Of a stretch of DNA of 64,000 nucleotides, positions 11,071-20,295 are shown in pieces. Below the pieces are notes generated by a model, which was not told where the DNA came from, made no database searches, and saw only the letters and a list, made by a program, of their open reading frames with translations. The position numbers and the translations under genes were made by a program. Source of the stretch: Symsagittifera roscoffensis (taxonomy: Eukaryota; Xenacoelomorpha; Acoela; Convolutidae); NCBI RefSeq assembly GCF_963678635.1, contig NC_087067.1, positions 55,550,456 to 55,614,455 of the forward strand, in the 5' to 3' direction. Numbering within the stretch: position 1 is the stretch's first letter; each line of letters opens with the position of its first letter.

Positions 11071-12281
11071 GAAGAATTTTCTTTGTTTCTTGGACTTTCT
11101 AAAAGAAATGGTATTGTCCAAATTTTTTCTTTGGGTTGTTCTTTTTGTATATTTTGATAGATGTGATTTGTATTCAAGCATTTTGTTTTGTCATTTTCAT
11201 TGGATTGATTTGTAGTGTTGATTTCGTTAGTTTCTTGTGCCGTTTGTGTAGAATGGATGGGTTCAATATAATAATTGTGAAGGAGTTCTAATTGGTTTTC
11301 ATATATATATGTGATGAAAAAGGTTGTTCATATATAATAGGTTCGTAGTCATTTTCGACTGCTATCATATTTATGGAGATAGTGTTTTCTGTATCACTTT
11401 CTGAATCTGATGATTCACAGTTTATTTGATTTAGTTGTAGTTCGTTATTTCCTGTGTCATCAATACCTGGGGGGTCTGATGTTGTTTCTGGGTTTGATTG
11501 TACTTGATTAATATTTCTTTGATGTTTAGGTGTACTACTTCTGTGGCGATTTTTAGAATTATTATAATGGTTATTATTCCTGTGTGGTGATTGGGAATAA
11601 TTTCTATAACGGTTATTATAACTTGAATGTCGATTTTGTGAATTATTTCGTGATCTGTTTTGATAATTATTGTTTGGTCTGTTATAGTTTGATCTATTAT
11701 ATGAGTTAATCCTTGATCGATTGTTCGGGTAATTCTGGTTTCGGTTGTTTGAATAACTTCTATTTCGATTATTGGAGTAGTTTCTATTTATTGTATGATG
11801 AGTTTCGTGATTGATTGTTTGGATAGTAATTATTCCTTGATTGGGAATTAGATCTAGAAACAAATCGTGTTGTATTCGAATTTGGTCTGGAGTAGTTATT
11901 TCGACTATTTGGTCTATTATAATGATTTTGTGACGAATTTTGTGTATTTCTTCGTTCTGGTGATCTTCCTCTATAACTTGAGTTATATGGTGATTGAGTT
12001 CTCGTGTAATTGGTATTGTTCGGAAGTGGTTTTCCTGAACTGTTATTACTACATATATTTTTGTTTGGTAGATTTTGATCTTTTTTCATGTATTGATAGA
12101 ACGATTTATTTGGTTCTTTATGCTTTTGAGGTTTATTCTGATTGTCTTGTTGTTTTTGTCTACATTCGGAAATACTGTGTCCGTATCGTCGGCAATAATT
12201 ACACCATTTTTTGAAGGATGATTTGCCTTTAAAATTTGGGTGTTTTTCATAGATATTTAGTATTTCAGTGATTTTTTTCAA
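10269..12281 (-). pseudogene. gag (NC): Nucleocapsid region of element A Gag, with duplicated Asn/Arg-rich tail
   Basis: Piece 12281-11784 contains a CCHC zinc knuckle, CNYCRRYGHSISEC (CX2CX4HX4C), expected to bind RNA. After it come long stretches of Asn-Arg-Ser-Tyr repeats (11863-11288 and again 11177-10641), then an acidic segment (SSDSESDTEN) and the linker to protease. The whole tail is present twice because of the 876 bp duplication, which makes this region unusually long for a Ty3 Gag. The basic, disordered repeats suggest RNA binding or condensate-like behaviour; that is inference. A frame break sits in the T7 run just upstream. Confidence 0.75.
11071..11945. repeat. Tandem duplication, copy 2 (876 bp unit)
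   Basis: Second copy of the 876 bp block, adjacent to the first. It precedes it in coding order, nearer the zinc knuckle. Its right edge is set where similarity fades into unique sequence near 11,945. Confidence 0.8.
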
Positions 12282-12427
12282 TTAAGTCTGTATTCGATTC
12301 CTGTATGTTATTTATATGTGTAGTGTTTGTTTCAATTCGATTAACATATTGTAGTTTTAGATTTTCTGTTTCTTCGAGTTTCATTGTGATTTCCGCTTGT
12401 TCTAGTTTATCTTCTAGTTTTTAAAAA

Positions 12428-12958
12428 TCAAAATCTGGTTCTCGAATTGAGGAAGGATGAGATGCTCTTTTGTATTGCTATTTTCCTTAATTGAGGTGTT
12501 AAGGTCATCATTAAAATTTCTGTCATTTTTGTGTTTTTATAGTCATGTGTATTAAGTGAATATGCTTTTCGAACTAGTGTTTCGATACGTACTGCTAATT
12601 GTTTGATAGTTTCATTTGGTAATCTGCGAATTTCATTACATAAAACTCTTTGGTGTTGTATATTTCTTTCGGAGTCAAACATTTTTGAAAATTCTTGTGT
12701 GAATCTTTTCCAGTCTGATTTTATTTCTATAGGTAATACTGAAAACCATTTTTGAGCTGCGCCATCTAAGGTTGTTTGTATCAGAGCTGTGCGTCTATGT
12801 ATCCAATTTTGATGTAGTGGCGTATTAATTGGTTCAGGTCCTATATTTAAAATTAAATTTGCTGTTACTGCATTTAGATAATCTTCTACAGAATATTCAG
12901 GGTCTGTTCCTGTGAATACCATCAGTGGTTTATTGGATGTTATTGATGATCCACCCAT
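12428..12958 (-). CDS. gag (CA): Capsid region of element A Gag
   Basis: The 176-residue frame has the pattern of the retrotransposon Gag capsid family: VFTGTDPEYSVEDYLN near the start, a TTLDGAAQKWFSVLP helix and a later conserved block with RVLCNEIRRLPNE. These build the capsid shell. An in-frame UAA at 12964-12962 separates it from the Gln/Pro-rich stretch upstream. After the TGA at 12430-12428 another frame reads a short Lys/Glu-rich coiled-coil-like segment down to the zinc knuckle. Confidence 0.8.
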   Translation of the reverse strand: MGGSSITSNKPLMVFTGTDPEYSVEDYLNAVTANLILNIGPEPINTPLHQNWIHRRTALIQTTLDGAAQKWFSVLPIEIKSDWKRFTQEFSKMFDSERNIQHQRVLCNEIRRLPNETIKQLAVRIETLVRKAYSLNTHDYKNTKMTEILMMTLTPQLRKIAIQKSISSFLNSRTRF

Positions 12959-12961
12959 GAG

Positions 12962-13722
12962 TTATGGATTCATTGTCATCTGTAGTGATTCTGCGGCCTT
13001 TGGCATTTGCGAAAAATTTGAAAGTTGATTTTTTGTTATTTCGTGTTGCTGAAGGTAATATGGAAGCGGTATTTCATTTTGCATTTGAGTTGGTTGATAA
13101 GAAGGCATTGACATTGGATTTTGTGGTTGTATTGGTTGAAAAGATTGTGTGTTAAATGGGTTTTGTATATGCATTTGTTGTGGATTTTGTACAACTGTTG
13201 GGTTTTGTGGGTAAATTTTTATATTTCGAGATGGTTGAGGTTGTCGTGGTGTTTGTGTGCGATATTCTTTAGTATATGGTGCAAAAATATCTGATTGGTG
13301 ATAATCATCTTCATCGGATGATAAATAGTTTGTATTAAATGGTGTATGTTGGTTATTTTTATTTTGTTGAAAGAATGGGTAATTTTCAGTAGAATCCTGT
13401 GTAGTGTGTAGGTTGTGGATTATCTGGAAAAATTACTGAATTGGTCGATGTTTTCGGGAGATTCCAATAATGGGAACATACGTGATTTAAATGTTGTGTG
13501 TTTTTTCGGAGAGGGTTGATTTGTTCTTGGTTTGTGAGCATAATTATAATTATGTTCTGCAAAGGTGTTTCTTGTGAATGATTTTCGTGTTTTTGACGGT
13601 ATTGTCATTGGTCTATACGTTTGATAATCCATATGTAAATATTTTGGAGCAACCGAAGGTTTAACGGTTGATTGTAAGGTTACTTGTGCCAGTGAAGTAT
13701 TTGTATTTCTTGGTGTTGTCAA
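12962..13722 (-). pseudogene. gag: Gln/Pro/Thr-rich middle of element A Gag
   Basis: Pieces 13722-13420 and 13174-12962 are low-complexity, rich in Gln, Pro, Asn and Met, and lie between the Gag N-terminal part and capsid. The lower piece is in the same frame as the capsid and ends at a UAA. The region 13419-13175 is similar in composition but interrupted. No domain is recognisable. Confidence 0.45.
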
Positions 13723-13893
13723 ATTTGGGTGTATTGGTGAAATACTTTGTCGTGTAGTTGTTGTTGTTTGGACGATTTCTTCATTTATGAAGTGTGATGG
13801 TGTTTGAATATCTTGTTGTGTAAGGTTTCTAGTTCCATTAAGGTTTTCATTGTGTATGACGGTCGAATTTAAACTGTAAAAATGTATCAGGTA

Positions 13894-14774
13894 TCAGGTA
13901 AAAATGTATCGCGTATCAGGTAAAAATGTATTGTAGTTTAATGGTGTTGCATCAATGGTTAATAGTATTACTTTTACATAATCTCTGTGATAAGATATTG
14001 TACTTATTGCTTGACTTGAGATAGCTTGTGGGATATTTATAAATGTAGGATGAGACCATTCATGGTCCCAAACGTAGTCCGATTGTTCTGAAAGGGCAGT
14101 GTCGTCATTTGTATTTTGAGGTCTGAAATTTTTTCTTGCTTGTGAAATTAAGTCTGAATTATGTGTGAAATAATCTATTATAAACCATGCTAAAATTTTT
14201 TGTAAATCATGTTTAGTGTATTGTGAAACATCATCTCTTGTGAAATTTTCTTTAATTATATGTAGAAATGTTGAAAATAATGCGATTTCATTTCGTACTT
14301 TTGTATGTTTGGATGTTTCAGTTGGTGAGATACTTTGAAATTCTGTTTTTTCTAATATAGATATATAAGTATATATTATTGCAATAACTTCGTTAGTGAA
14401 TATGGAGTTTGCTCTTTGTGAATTATGATATTGTATGCTTTTGATATATTCTAGGAATACTTTTGAAAATTCTAATTCAATATCGTCTGTTTGAATTACA
14501 TATTTGCGATGGTCTGTATTGGGTGTGCTGATTTCTATGGTGTAGATTCCATATTGTTGTGTTAGGTTACATATGTCTTTCAAATGATGTTCAATAATTT
14601 GTCTTTTGATTTTTACATCTGGGAATTCTGCTTTGCATGGACTGATTCCGGGTTCAAACTAATTTACGAGTAAGTTCTTGCAAAAATCATGTTGTCCTCT
14701 ATCATCGAGTGAATCTATAAGAAAGGGGTAAACTGCTTCGTCATCTGGACTATCGTCACTTTGAGTGTGGCTCA
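13894..14774 (-). pseudogene. gag: N-terminal Gag-like ORF of element A with in-frame amber
   Basis: A frame opens at ATG 14774-14772 (MSHTQSDDSPDDE...), meets TAG at 14661-14659, then stays open in the same frame to 13894 for another ~250 residues. The long part is a mixed alpha-helical-looking protein with no family I recognise. Its position, first on the coding strand and before capsid, suggests a Gag N-terminal (matrix-like) domain. Near 13,880-13,935 a short sequence (CAGGTAAAAATGTAT) is repeated about three times and creates the final stop, so slippage there may have broken the frame. Confidence 0.45.
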
Positions 14775-15097
14775 TTTTTTCGTTTGATGACTGTTAATAT
14801 ATAGCTATCGATGTGTCTAATTGGTTGATTCCAATTATACAGGTGTACTGGTTTGTGTTTGTATTGCTTTTTTATTCTTCTTTTTCCTCTTTTTGATGAA
14901 TTTGAAGTTGTTTCTGAGTCGGACGAACATAATTGATCGTGAATGGGACAATTTTTATCAATTGATTCTTTTAATCTGTAGAGTTCATCTAAACTGCTGG
15001 CTTCTGATTCAGAAAATGCGTTTCTATTTTTTGAAAATGTTTTTCGTGTGATTTGTCTTTGTTTATAATTTTTCTTTTTATTGTTTGTCGTTTTGTT
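14756..15097 (-). other. Open frame without ATG overlapping the element A gag start
   Basis: Between TAG at 15100-15098 and TGA at 14758-14756 the minus strand is open for about 113 codons. It is Lys/Ser/Glu-rich (for example SESEASSLDELYRLKES) and overlaps the putative gag ATG by 19 nt. Lack of Met means it would need a non-AUG start, splicing, or joining by frameshift to gag. It may be the true Gag N-terminus separated by an indel. Confidence 0.25.
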
Positions 15098-15239
15098 CTA
15101 ATGTATCCAACTGTTTGTGTATGAGTGTGATTACAAAATCGTATTTTTTGTTATCAGTTGTGTAAAACGATTGTTTGCTTATTTCCTAAATTTTTGAATG
15201 ACATAAGGTTCAGGATGAAGGATGCAAGAAGTTGTTAGT

Positions 15240-15690
15240 TATTTCTATTTTCTTAGACTGTTAATCCTTATGATTTTTTGGTTAGCTTAACCTGGGTCTT
15301 TTTGTTCAGGGTTGGAGAGAAAAGTATATCGATTCCGAAGAATGATTTTTTACTTTCTCGTGGCTAGTCTAAGCTAAGGTGTTAACTTACTTAATCTTAC
15401 TTAGGGGTAGTGATTATCTTCAAGGGTTGGAGAATAGTAAATCGATCCACAAGGTTCAGGTATAATTAGAACGCAAGTAGTTCGTTAGATACTATTTTAA
15501 ACTTACTAAGTCTAAGATCTATCCTGGGTCTGGTAAGAGGAGGGTTCAAGTGAAGGATGAATAACCGAAGTTCTTCACTGTTTATCTTAATTTGAATGGT
15601 TAGTTTTATTGAAAAATTTCTATTAGTCCTGGGTCTTTTGGAAGGGTTGGATAGTGAATCGACGTTTGAGGTCGTTAGACACTTGCTAAG
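15240..15690. repeat. Degenerate ~110 bp tandem repeat
   Basis: The phrase CCTGGGTCT...AGGGTTGGA...ATCGA recurs near 15293, 15410 (partial), 15525 and 15631, each followed by TTACTTA/TTAGTT-type AT-rich DNA. It lies upstream of gag, in the leader or LTR of element A, where subrepeats often carry promoter or packaging signals; that role is inferred. Confidence 0.55.
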
Positions 15691-15717
15691 TGGGTGGGGG
15701 AGAACAAAAATGTTCTT

Positions 15718-15840
15718 TTTGATCCAAGGATAGGCCTTGATGATCAGGTTTTAAATTTAATTAGATAGAAATTTAATAAGATCCAAGGATAAGCCTTGAT
15801 GACCTGATTTTAAAATTAAATGAATTTGAGTTTAAAATGA
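15718..15840. repeat. Two-copy ~62 bp direct repeat
   Basis: GATCCAAGGATAGGCCTTGATGA at 15720 recurs as GATCCAAGGATAAGCCTTGATGA at about 15780, each followed by a TTTTAAA/AATTTAAT-rich tract. No further copies seen nearby. Confidence 0.7.
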
Positions 15841-16424
15841 TTTAAATTTATTGAATAAAAAGATTTTTAGTTCTTCAATGATATTAGTGGGCTTATGAAT
15901 GCTGTTATGTTTAGGTGATGAAGCTGGGACAACAGATGATTTATGATTACTAACAATTTATTGTCATGCTACTAATTTTTATTTTCATTTTCAATAAATA
16001 TTTTTCAAATATGTTTTATATAATACTGCAGAAATTAAGAAAACGATCTGAGATCTTTTTATCAATCGTTATTGTACATTAATAATTTTGTTTAGCGCCT
16101 GAAATGATCATGAAGATTGGCTTCAAAATTTTATGTTTGCAAATGAAAATCTAAATTCATTGCTAATAAGATTCTAAATACAAAAGTTTGTGTTGACTTT
16201 TGCCGTACAATCATAAAACTAAATGGTAAGTTTCTACTTTGTCGTATGTCGTCTCTTGTCCGAGGTCTTCTTCCAAATCCGGATAGTTCTATTATCGTTC
16301 GGAATATCGGCTCTGATCTATTGAGTCGTAGAGACATTTCGATTAAATTATTATCGTATAACATTTTGAAAATGTTTTGTCTAAAGTCTAATCTATTTTT
16401 GGTTAATTCTAAGCTATTAAGGTC

Positions 16425-16615
16425 TTATTCGAGACTTATGGTCGCACCAGATGAGTTATGACCGATGTGGTTAACTCATAGAGTAATTTCGGTTAGGGTA
16501 CACCGTCTATTCGTCACGCTATCTTATTTTCGGCCGGATAGATTCGTGCAACTTCTTAGTCTAATACCGATCCTAATCTTACTCTTATACTTTCTAGTCT
16601 CAGGGTGTTTAACTA
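16425..16615 (+). repeat. Dispersed repeat, copy related to the 31.8-32.1 kb inverted repeat
   Basis: The stretch with TCGAGACTTATGGTCGCACCAGATGAG and, further on, TTCGTGCAACTTCTTAGTCTAAT...CCTAATCTTAC matches, with divergence, both arms of the inverted repeat at 31.7-32.1 kb. It may be part of the element A 5' LTR or an independent repeat family. The rest of 15,841-17,718 is AT-rich and I see no gene in it. Confidence 0.5.
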
Positions 16616-16867
16616 GTCTCTGCTAGGCTCAATAGATCTAGGGTATACTGGTTTGTTGCGGCTGCTGAAGTTCTCTAGGAGAGACAACTAATTTCTAAGT
16701 TAAATTCAAATCTCTCTGATGCTGAAATTACAAGTAATTTCAGCACTTACAAATAAGTGGGTTGTTAGTTAGATGGATTATGATTGGTTAATATTAAATA
16801 TTTTACAGTGGTAAAATATCCAATTATAAAATGTAGTTTAGATCAGGTTCCCCAAACAACCCCCACA

Positions 16868-16890
16868 CCCCCCCCCCCCCCCCCCCCCCA
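16868..16890 (+). repeat. Poly(C) run, 23 nt
   Basis: An uninterrupted C run following CCCCACA. It may mark the edge of an inserted sequence or simply be a mononucleotide tract; its length is unlikely to be assembled reliably. Confidence 0.9.
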
Positions 16891-17718
16891 GATTCTTTTG
16901 ATGGCTCCGGACATTAGAGTGAAGTAAAAAGAGTAGAAAATTATGCAGGCACATATGGGAGAGAGCGAAATTTCTATTCACACCCCTTTTTTAAACTTAG
17001 TAGTGTAAGTTAAATTAAAAAGATAGCGTAATCAGGTAAGTTACCTTGCGGTAGTGTAAGTTAGTAGTAGGTAGAAAAAATTAAATGAAAAAAAGCAAAC
17101 ATTTGTTTTTATCAAACAAAAAAGTTTGGCAAGCATTCCAACCAAAACATTCGAATATTCAATTAGCATTTGAACAAAAGTGCAAAAGGAAACAGTGGCG
17201 ACAATCTTTGAGCAGCCACCAAATGAAACCAAGAAATCATTTTTTTCTTCAAGGATGCAAACTTACAGATTTAAGGATGCCAAAACAAACGCGTTACCTC
17301 CAGGCCAAGTTTTTGGAAGTTTATCAAGTTAAAAAATTCTAGTAAAAATTGTTTACAGTAAAAAAAAGACAGTTGCCAATTACAAGATTCTAAAAATATG
17401 TATCTAGGTGTAGAGCAGGCGCCGCAAAATTTTTTAAGCAAATAGTTTTTCAGAAAGTACCCAAATGGTAACTTTCGGCACGTTGTCTCAGAAAAGCGCA
17501 AAATTACACTTCCAGGGAAAATAAAGTCTTTTCACAGTGTTAAGGGAAGGGTCGCAAAAATGGCGTTCGGTCTTTAAAAAATGTGCGTGGTACCACATGG
17601 TGTGAAAACCCTAGATCTGAAAGACCTTGGGGTAGAGGCAAAAGAAATCTAATTTGGTGAGTTTGGCAATTGCAACAGTGTGAACAAAAAAAAATTTGCG
17701 CTTTAAAATCATTGAATT
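16891..17718. other. AT-rich intergenic DNA
   Basis: Open frames here (for example 17085-17342 plus) have Lys/Gln/Phe-rich composition typical of chance ORFs. A short duplication (GTAGTGTAAGTTA near 17001 and 17052) is the only structure seen. Confidence 0.5.
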
Positions 17719-17822
17719 TAGAATTCATTATGAGCCAACGAATTAAACTATACTAAAAACAAAATTATAAAATCTAGGATAAAACACATGTCACTGAGCA
17801 GCGGCTAATCTTTAAAATTGTC
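17719..17822. repeat. 3' flank of PC4 duplication, left copy
   Basis: The sequence from TTTAGAATTCATTATGAGCCA to CACTGAGCAGCGGCTAATCTTTA matches 19153-19258 with small indels. It lies downstream of the broken PC4 copy as 19153-19258 lies downstream of the intact one, so the duplicated unit includes 3' flank. An extra ~310 bp then separates it from the coding part in this copy. Confidence 0.75.
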
Positions 17823-18181
17823 ATTCACATTATTTCTCTGAAGCCATTAAGCTCAAAAATGAGGCTTGAGGTGAAAATGAAAAGCTAACATTTGAAAATG
17901 CACATCTGTGGGATTGGAACCACAGATTGGAACCACAGAAAATGCACATAAATGGCCTCAGCAAGGGGATGCGAACAAATAGCAACAAGAGTTCCAAAAT
18001 TACGGTAAACAAAAACAAAAACAAGTTCAAATAAAGTCAGTACAGTACAATTATCAACAGGTGAGTTTTCAAGCAGCCACTTATTGTCAGAATCGCACGT
18101 TATTTCTCCGTTACTTTTCTTCTATTTTAGTTTTATTCCACTAACTAACTGCACACTTCTCTTCTCTCGGCTCTGTTCTGT

Positions 18182-18770
18182 TCACTTTGGCAGTTCAATT
18201 CTATCCAAGTCCTTGAGCTTTTTGTCGATGTGGCGGATGTTGGCCCTCAGTATGGCCCACTCATAGGGGTGAATGCGGATGCCATTCTTGGGTGATGGCG
18301 TCATCACTCCATCCTTCCAGTAATAATCCCGGATGTCCACATACACAAGGCCCTTGAACCACTTCGCCGTTACAAACCTCTTCTCACTTAGCGCCAGTCG
18401 CCCCTCCTCATTCCACACAGAAGCAGAGGAAGCAGCAGAGGGCGGGTTTTGCTTCTTCGCTTTGGGGGTGGAGGGCAGGGCTTGGTAAAAGTCAATTGGT
18501 GACCAATTAATTGCAATTAATTGGATGCAATTAATTGACTTCTTTGTTTTTCCAATTTTTGACTAATGTAAAGCTATTATTGACTTCGTAAAAAGAAAAA
18601 GTGTACAAAGAAATCAGCTGAGAGTGTTTATCAAGATGTACCAAACCAATTGACTTTTACCAACCCCTGGTGGAGGAGTCGGAAGCAGTGGAGGTGCTGT
18701 CGCTGCTGCTGCTGCTGCTTCTACTCTCACTCTCGTTGTCGTCGGACACTCTCGCTTTGCTCTTCGGCAT
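18182..18770 (-). pseudogene. SUB1-like: PC4/SUB1-like coactivator, duplicated copy interrupted by a MITE
   Basis: ATG at 18770-18768 opens the same MPKSKARVSDDNESES start as the intact neighbour at 19731, followed by the Ser-rich tract. At 18670 the frame enters a 194 bp hAT-type MITE that brings stop codons. Beyond it, 18467-18182 resumes with the PC4 domain (WNEEGRLALSEKRFVTAKWFKGLVYVDIRDYY). The domain has diverged at the C-terminal half and has a 4-5 residue change around GVMTPSPKNG. PC4 binds single-stranded DNA and supports RNA polymerase II transcription. Splicing out of the MITE or translation from an internal Met (18418) is possible; otherwise it is dead. Confidence 0.8.
18476..18669. 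mobile_element. hAT-like MITE, 194 bp
   Basis: Terminal inverted repeats of ~24 bp: CAGGGCTTGGTAAAAGTCAA at the left and its near-complement ending TTACCAACCCCTG at the right. It is flanked by an 8 bp target duplication, GTGGAGGG (18468-18475) and GTGGAGGA (18670-18677), one mismatch. The interior is AT-rich and non-coding. CAGGG termini with 8 bp duplications are typical of hAT elements. Removing it restores alignment to the intact PC4 copy. Confidence 0.85.
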
Positions 18771-19152
18771 CCCAATCAAATATAAAACACTTTCGTGGTG
18801 TGAAATCTCCTAGATCTACCACTGCAGGGAAAATAACAAAAAAATTATGACATGGGTTCCTAATTAATTCGAAGCGCTTTTGAAAACGATCTGATGCTGA
18901 AATTTTCTCTGCCCGCTCAACAACAAGACTCAACAAAATTGAATTCAAAATTGCAGCAGTTATTACTATAGAAGTGAAACAAGATGCAAGTATGATAGTT
19001 GGGTCACTCGTGAAAACAAGTATTAAAACACGCCATCACAAGTGGACAGAAGCAAACCGTTTCCAAAAATGAAAAAAGCCTAAAATGTTCAAAGAGCCAT
19101 CTAAAATGTTGGGACAAAAATATCATACTTGTACCTAGACGAAATCATTGAA
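18771..19152. other. Spacer between PC4 copies
   Basis: No gene seen. It should hold the promoter of the broken copy, but I recognise no specific element. Confidence 0.4.
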
Positions 19153-19350
19153 TTTAGCATTCATTATGAGCCACCAACAAATTAAACTATAACAAAAACT
19201 TTCTCAGAAATTATAAAAAGTAGGATAACACACAGATGTCACTGAGCAGCGGCTAATCTTTATCCACTCACTAACTGCACACTTCTCTTCTGTTCTCTTC
19301 TCTTCTCCTCTCTTCTGTCTGCTCTCTTCTGTCCTGTTCAGTTTGTGTGT

Positions 19351-19731
19351 TCACCTCTCTTCCACGGCCTTGACCTTTTTGTCGATGTGGCGCAAGTTGT
19401 CCTTCAGTTTGGCCCACTGTTCGGGGTTGAGGCTGATGCCCTTCTTGCCTGGCATCTTCACTCCATCCTTCTCGTAGTACTCCCGGATGTCCACATACAC
19501 GAGGCCCTTGAACCACTTCACCGTTACAAACCTCTTCTCACTTAGCGCCAGTCGCCCCTCCTCATTCCAGACAGAAGCAGAGGAGGCAGCAGAGGGGGAG
19601 GAGGTCTGCTTCTTTGTCTTCTTCGCTTTGGGGGTGTAGGAGTCGGAAGGAGTGGAGGCGCTGTCGCTGCTGCTGCTGCTTCCACTCTCACTCTCGTTGT
19701 CGTCGGACACTCTCGCTTTGCTCTTCGGCAT
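19351..19731 (-). CDS. SUB1: PC4/SUB1 RNA polymerase II transcriptional coactivator
   Basis: ATG at 19731-19729 and TGA at 19353-19351, 126 residues in one exon, close to the human protein (127). Residues 1-~50 are an acidic Ser-rich region (SSSSSDS) and a Lys-rich stretch (PKAKKTKKQ), the usual phosphorylated regulatory N-terminus. From ~55 on is the ssDNA-binding domain: VWNEEGRLALSEKRFVTVKW, FKGLVYVDIREYY and a C-terminal helix around LNPEQWAKLKDNLRHID. I start at MPKSKAR because an upstream Met would add only MYWIG, which is not family-like. The nuclear protein bridges activators and the general machinery and protects ssDNA. A broken tandem copy lies ~0.6 kb away. Confidence 0.93.
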   Translation of the reverse strand: MPKSKARVSDDNESESGSSSSSDSASTPSDSYTPKAKKTKKQTSSPSAASSASVWNEEGRLALSEKRFVTVKWFKGLVYVDIREYYEKDGVKMPGKKGISLNPEQWAKLKDNLRHIDKKVKAVEER

Positions 19732-20295
19732 CCCAATCCAATACAAAACAATCTGAAAATAAACTCAAGTCACCTCAGCTCACCTTCAACTCAACAAACA
19801 CTCAACATAACAGAACAGGACATCCATCTAGCTACAGAGAGATTGACAACCAGGCAGCGAAACACGCACTTTTCCATAACTACCACGATTATTTCAAAAT
19901 GACACGGAACTTTTTTCGCCATCCAACCACAAGTATCCCAGCAAACAAACCAATCGCACCAGTCGCTGGCTTCTTCCGCCTTTTAACTGAGCGAAGTACC
20001 TTGCGGTATCGTTAACTTCATTCATTAAGTGAAACTTGGCACATTACTGAAAACAGTTATCATTGAAACCAATTAAACTAAAACCCAAAAAGCAAGAGAA
20101 GCATCTGCTAGAGCATTCTCAAAGTAGTAATTTTCGGTATTACAAATGTATCACTCAGTATTACAAATAGATACATTGATTCAGAATTCGGTATTAGAAA
20201 ATTATACATAGATTCGGTATTACAAATGTATCACTCAGGGATACAACAAAAAAAAACAAGTGTCAACATACTTGCAGCATCACATGCTTTTCTCA
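19732..20295. other. Upstream region of SUB1 and downstream region of the zinc-finger gene
   Basis: No gene. It contains a short-repeat patch near 20.1-20.2 kb and should include the SUB1 promoter; no TATA box or other element is convincing. Confidence 0.4.
20134..20240. repeat. Short interspersed direct repeats (GGTATTACAAATGTATCACTCAG)
   Basis: Near-identical stretches of ~22 bp at about 20136 and 20216, with shorter related pieces (GTATTACAAATAGATACAT, TTCGGTATTAGAAAATTATACAT) between them. Confidence 0.6.

Larger units (their letters stand above)
1..14774 (-). mobile_element. Element A: env-bearing Ty3/gypsy LTR retrotransposon, 3' end outside window
   Basis: On the minus strand the order is Gag, protease, reverse transcriptase, RNase H, integrase, then an extra ORF and an env-like glycoprotein. 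RT before RNase H before integrase is the Ty3/gypsy order. The coding strand is strikingly rich in A and C and poor in G, so the plus strand looks T/G-rich. Frames are broken by in-frame stops and by indels, several in homopolymers (G12 at 4090-4101, T7 near 12265). The 3' LTR lies to the left of base 1, so the LTR pair cannot be compared. The 5' LTR must lie somewhere in 15.1-16.9 kb but I could not fix its ends. Confidence 0.9.
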
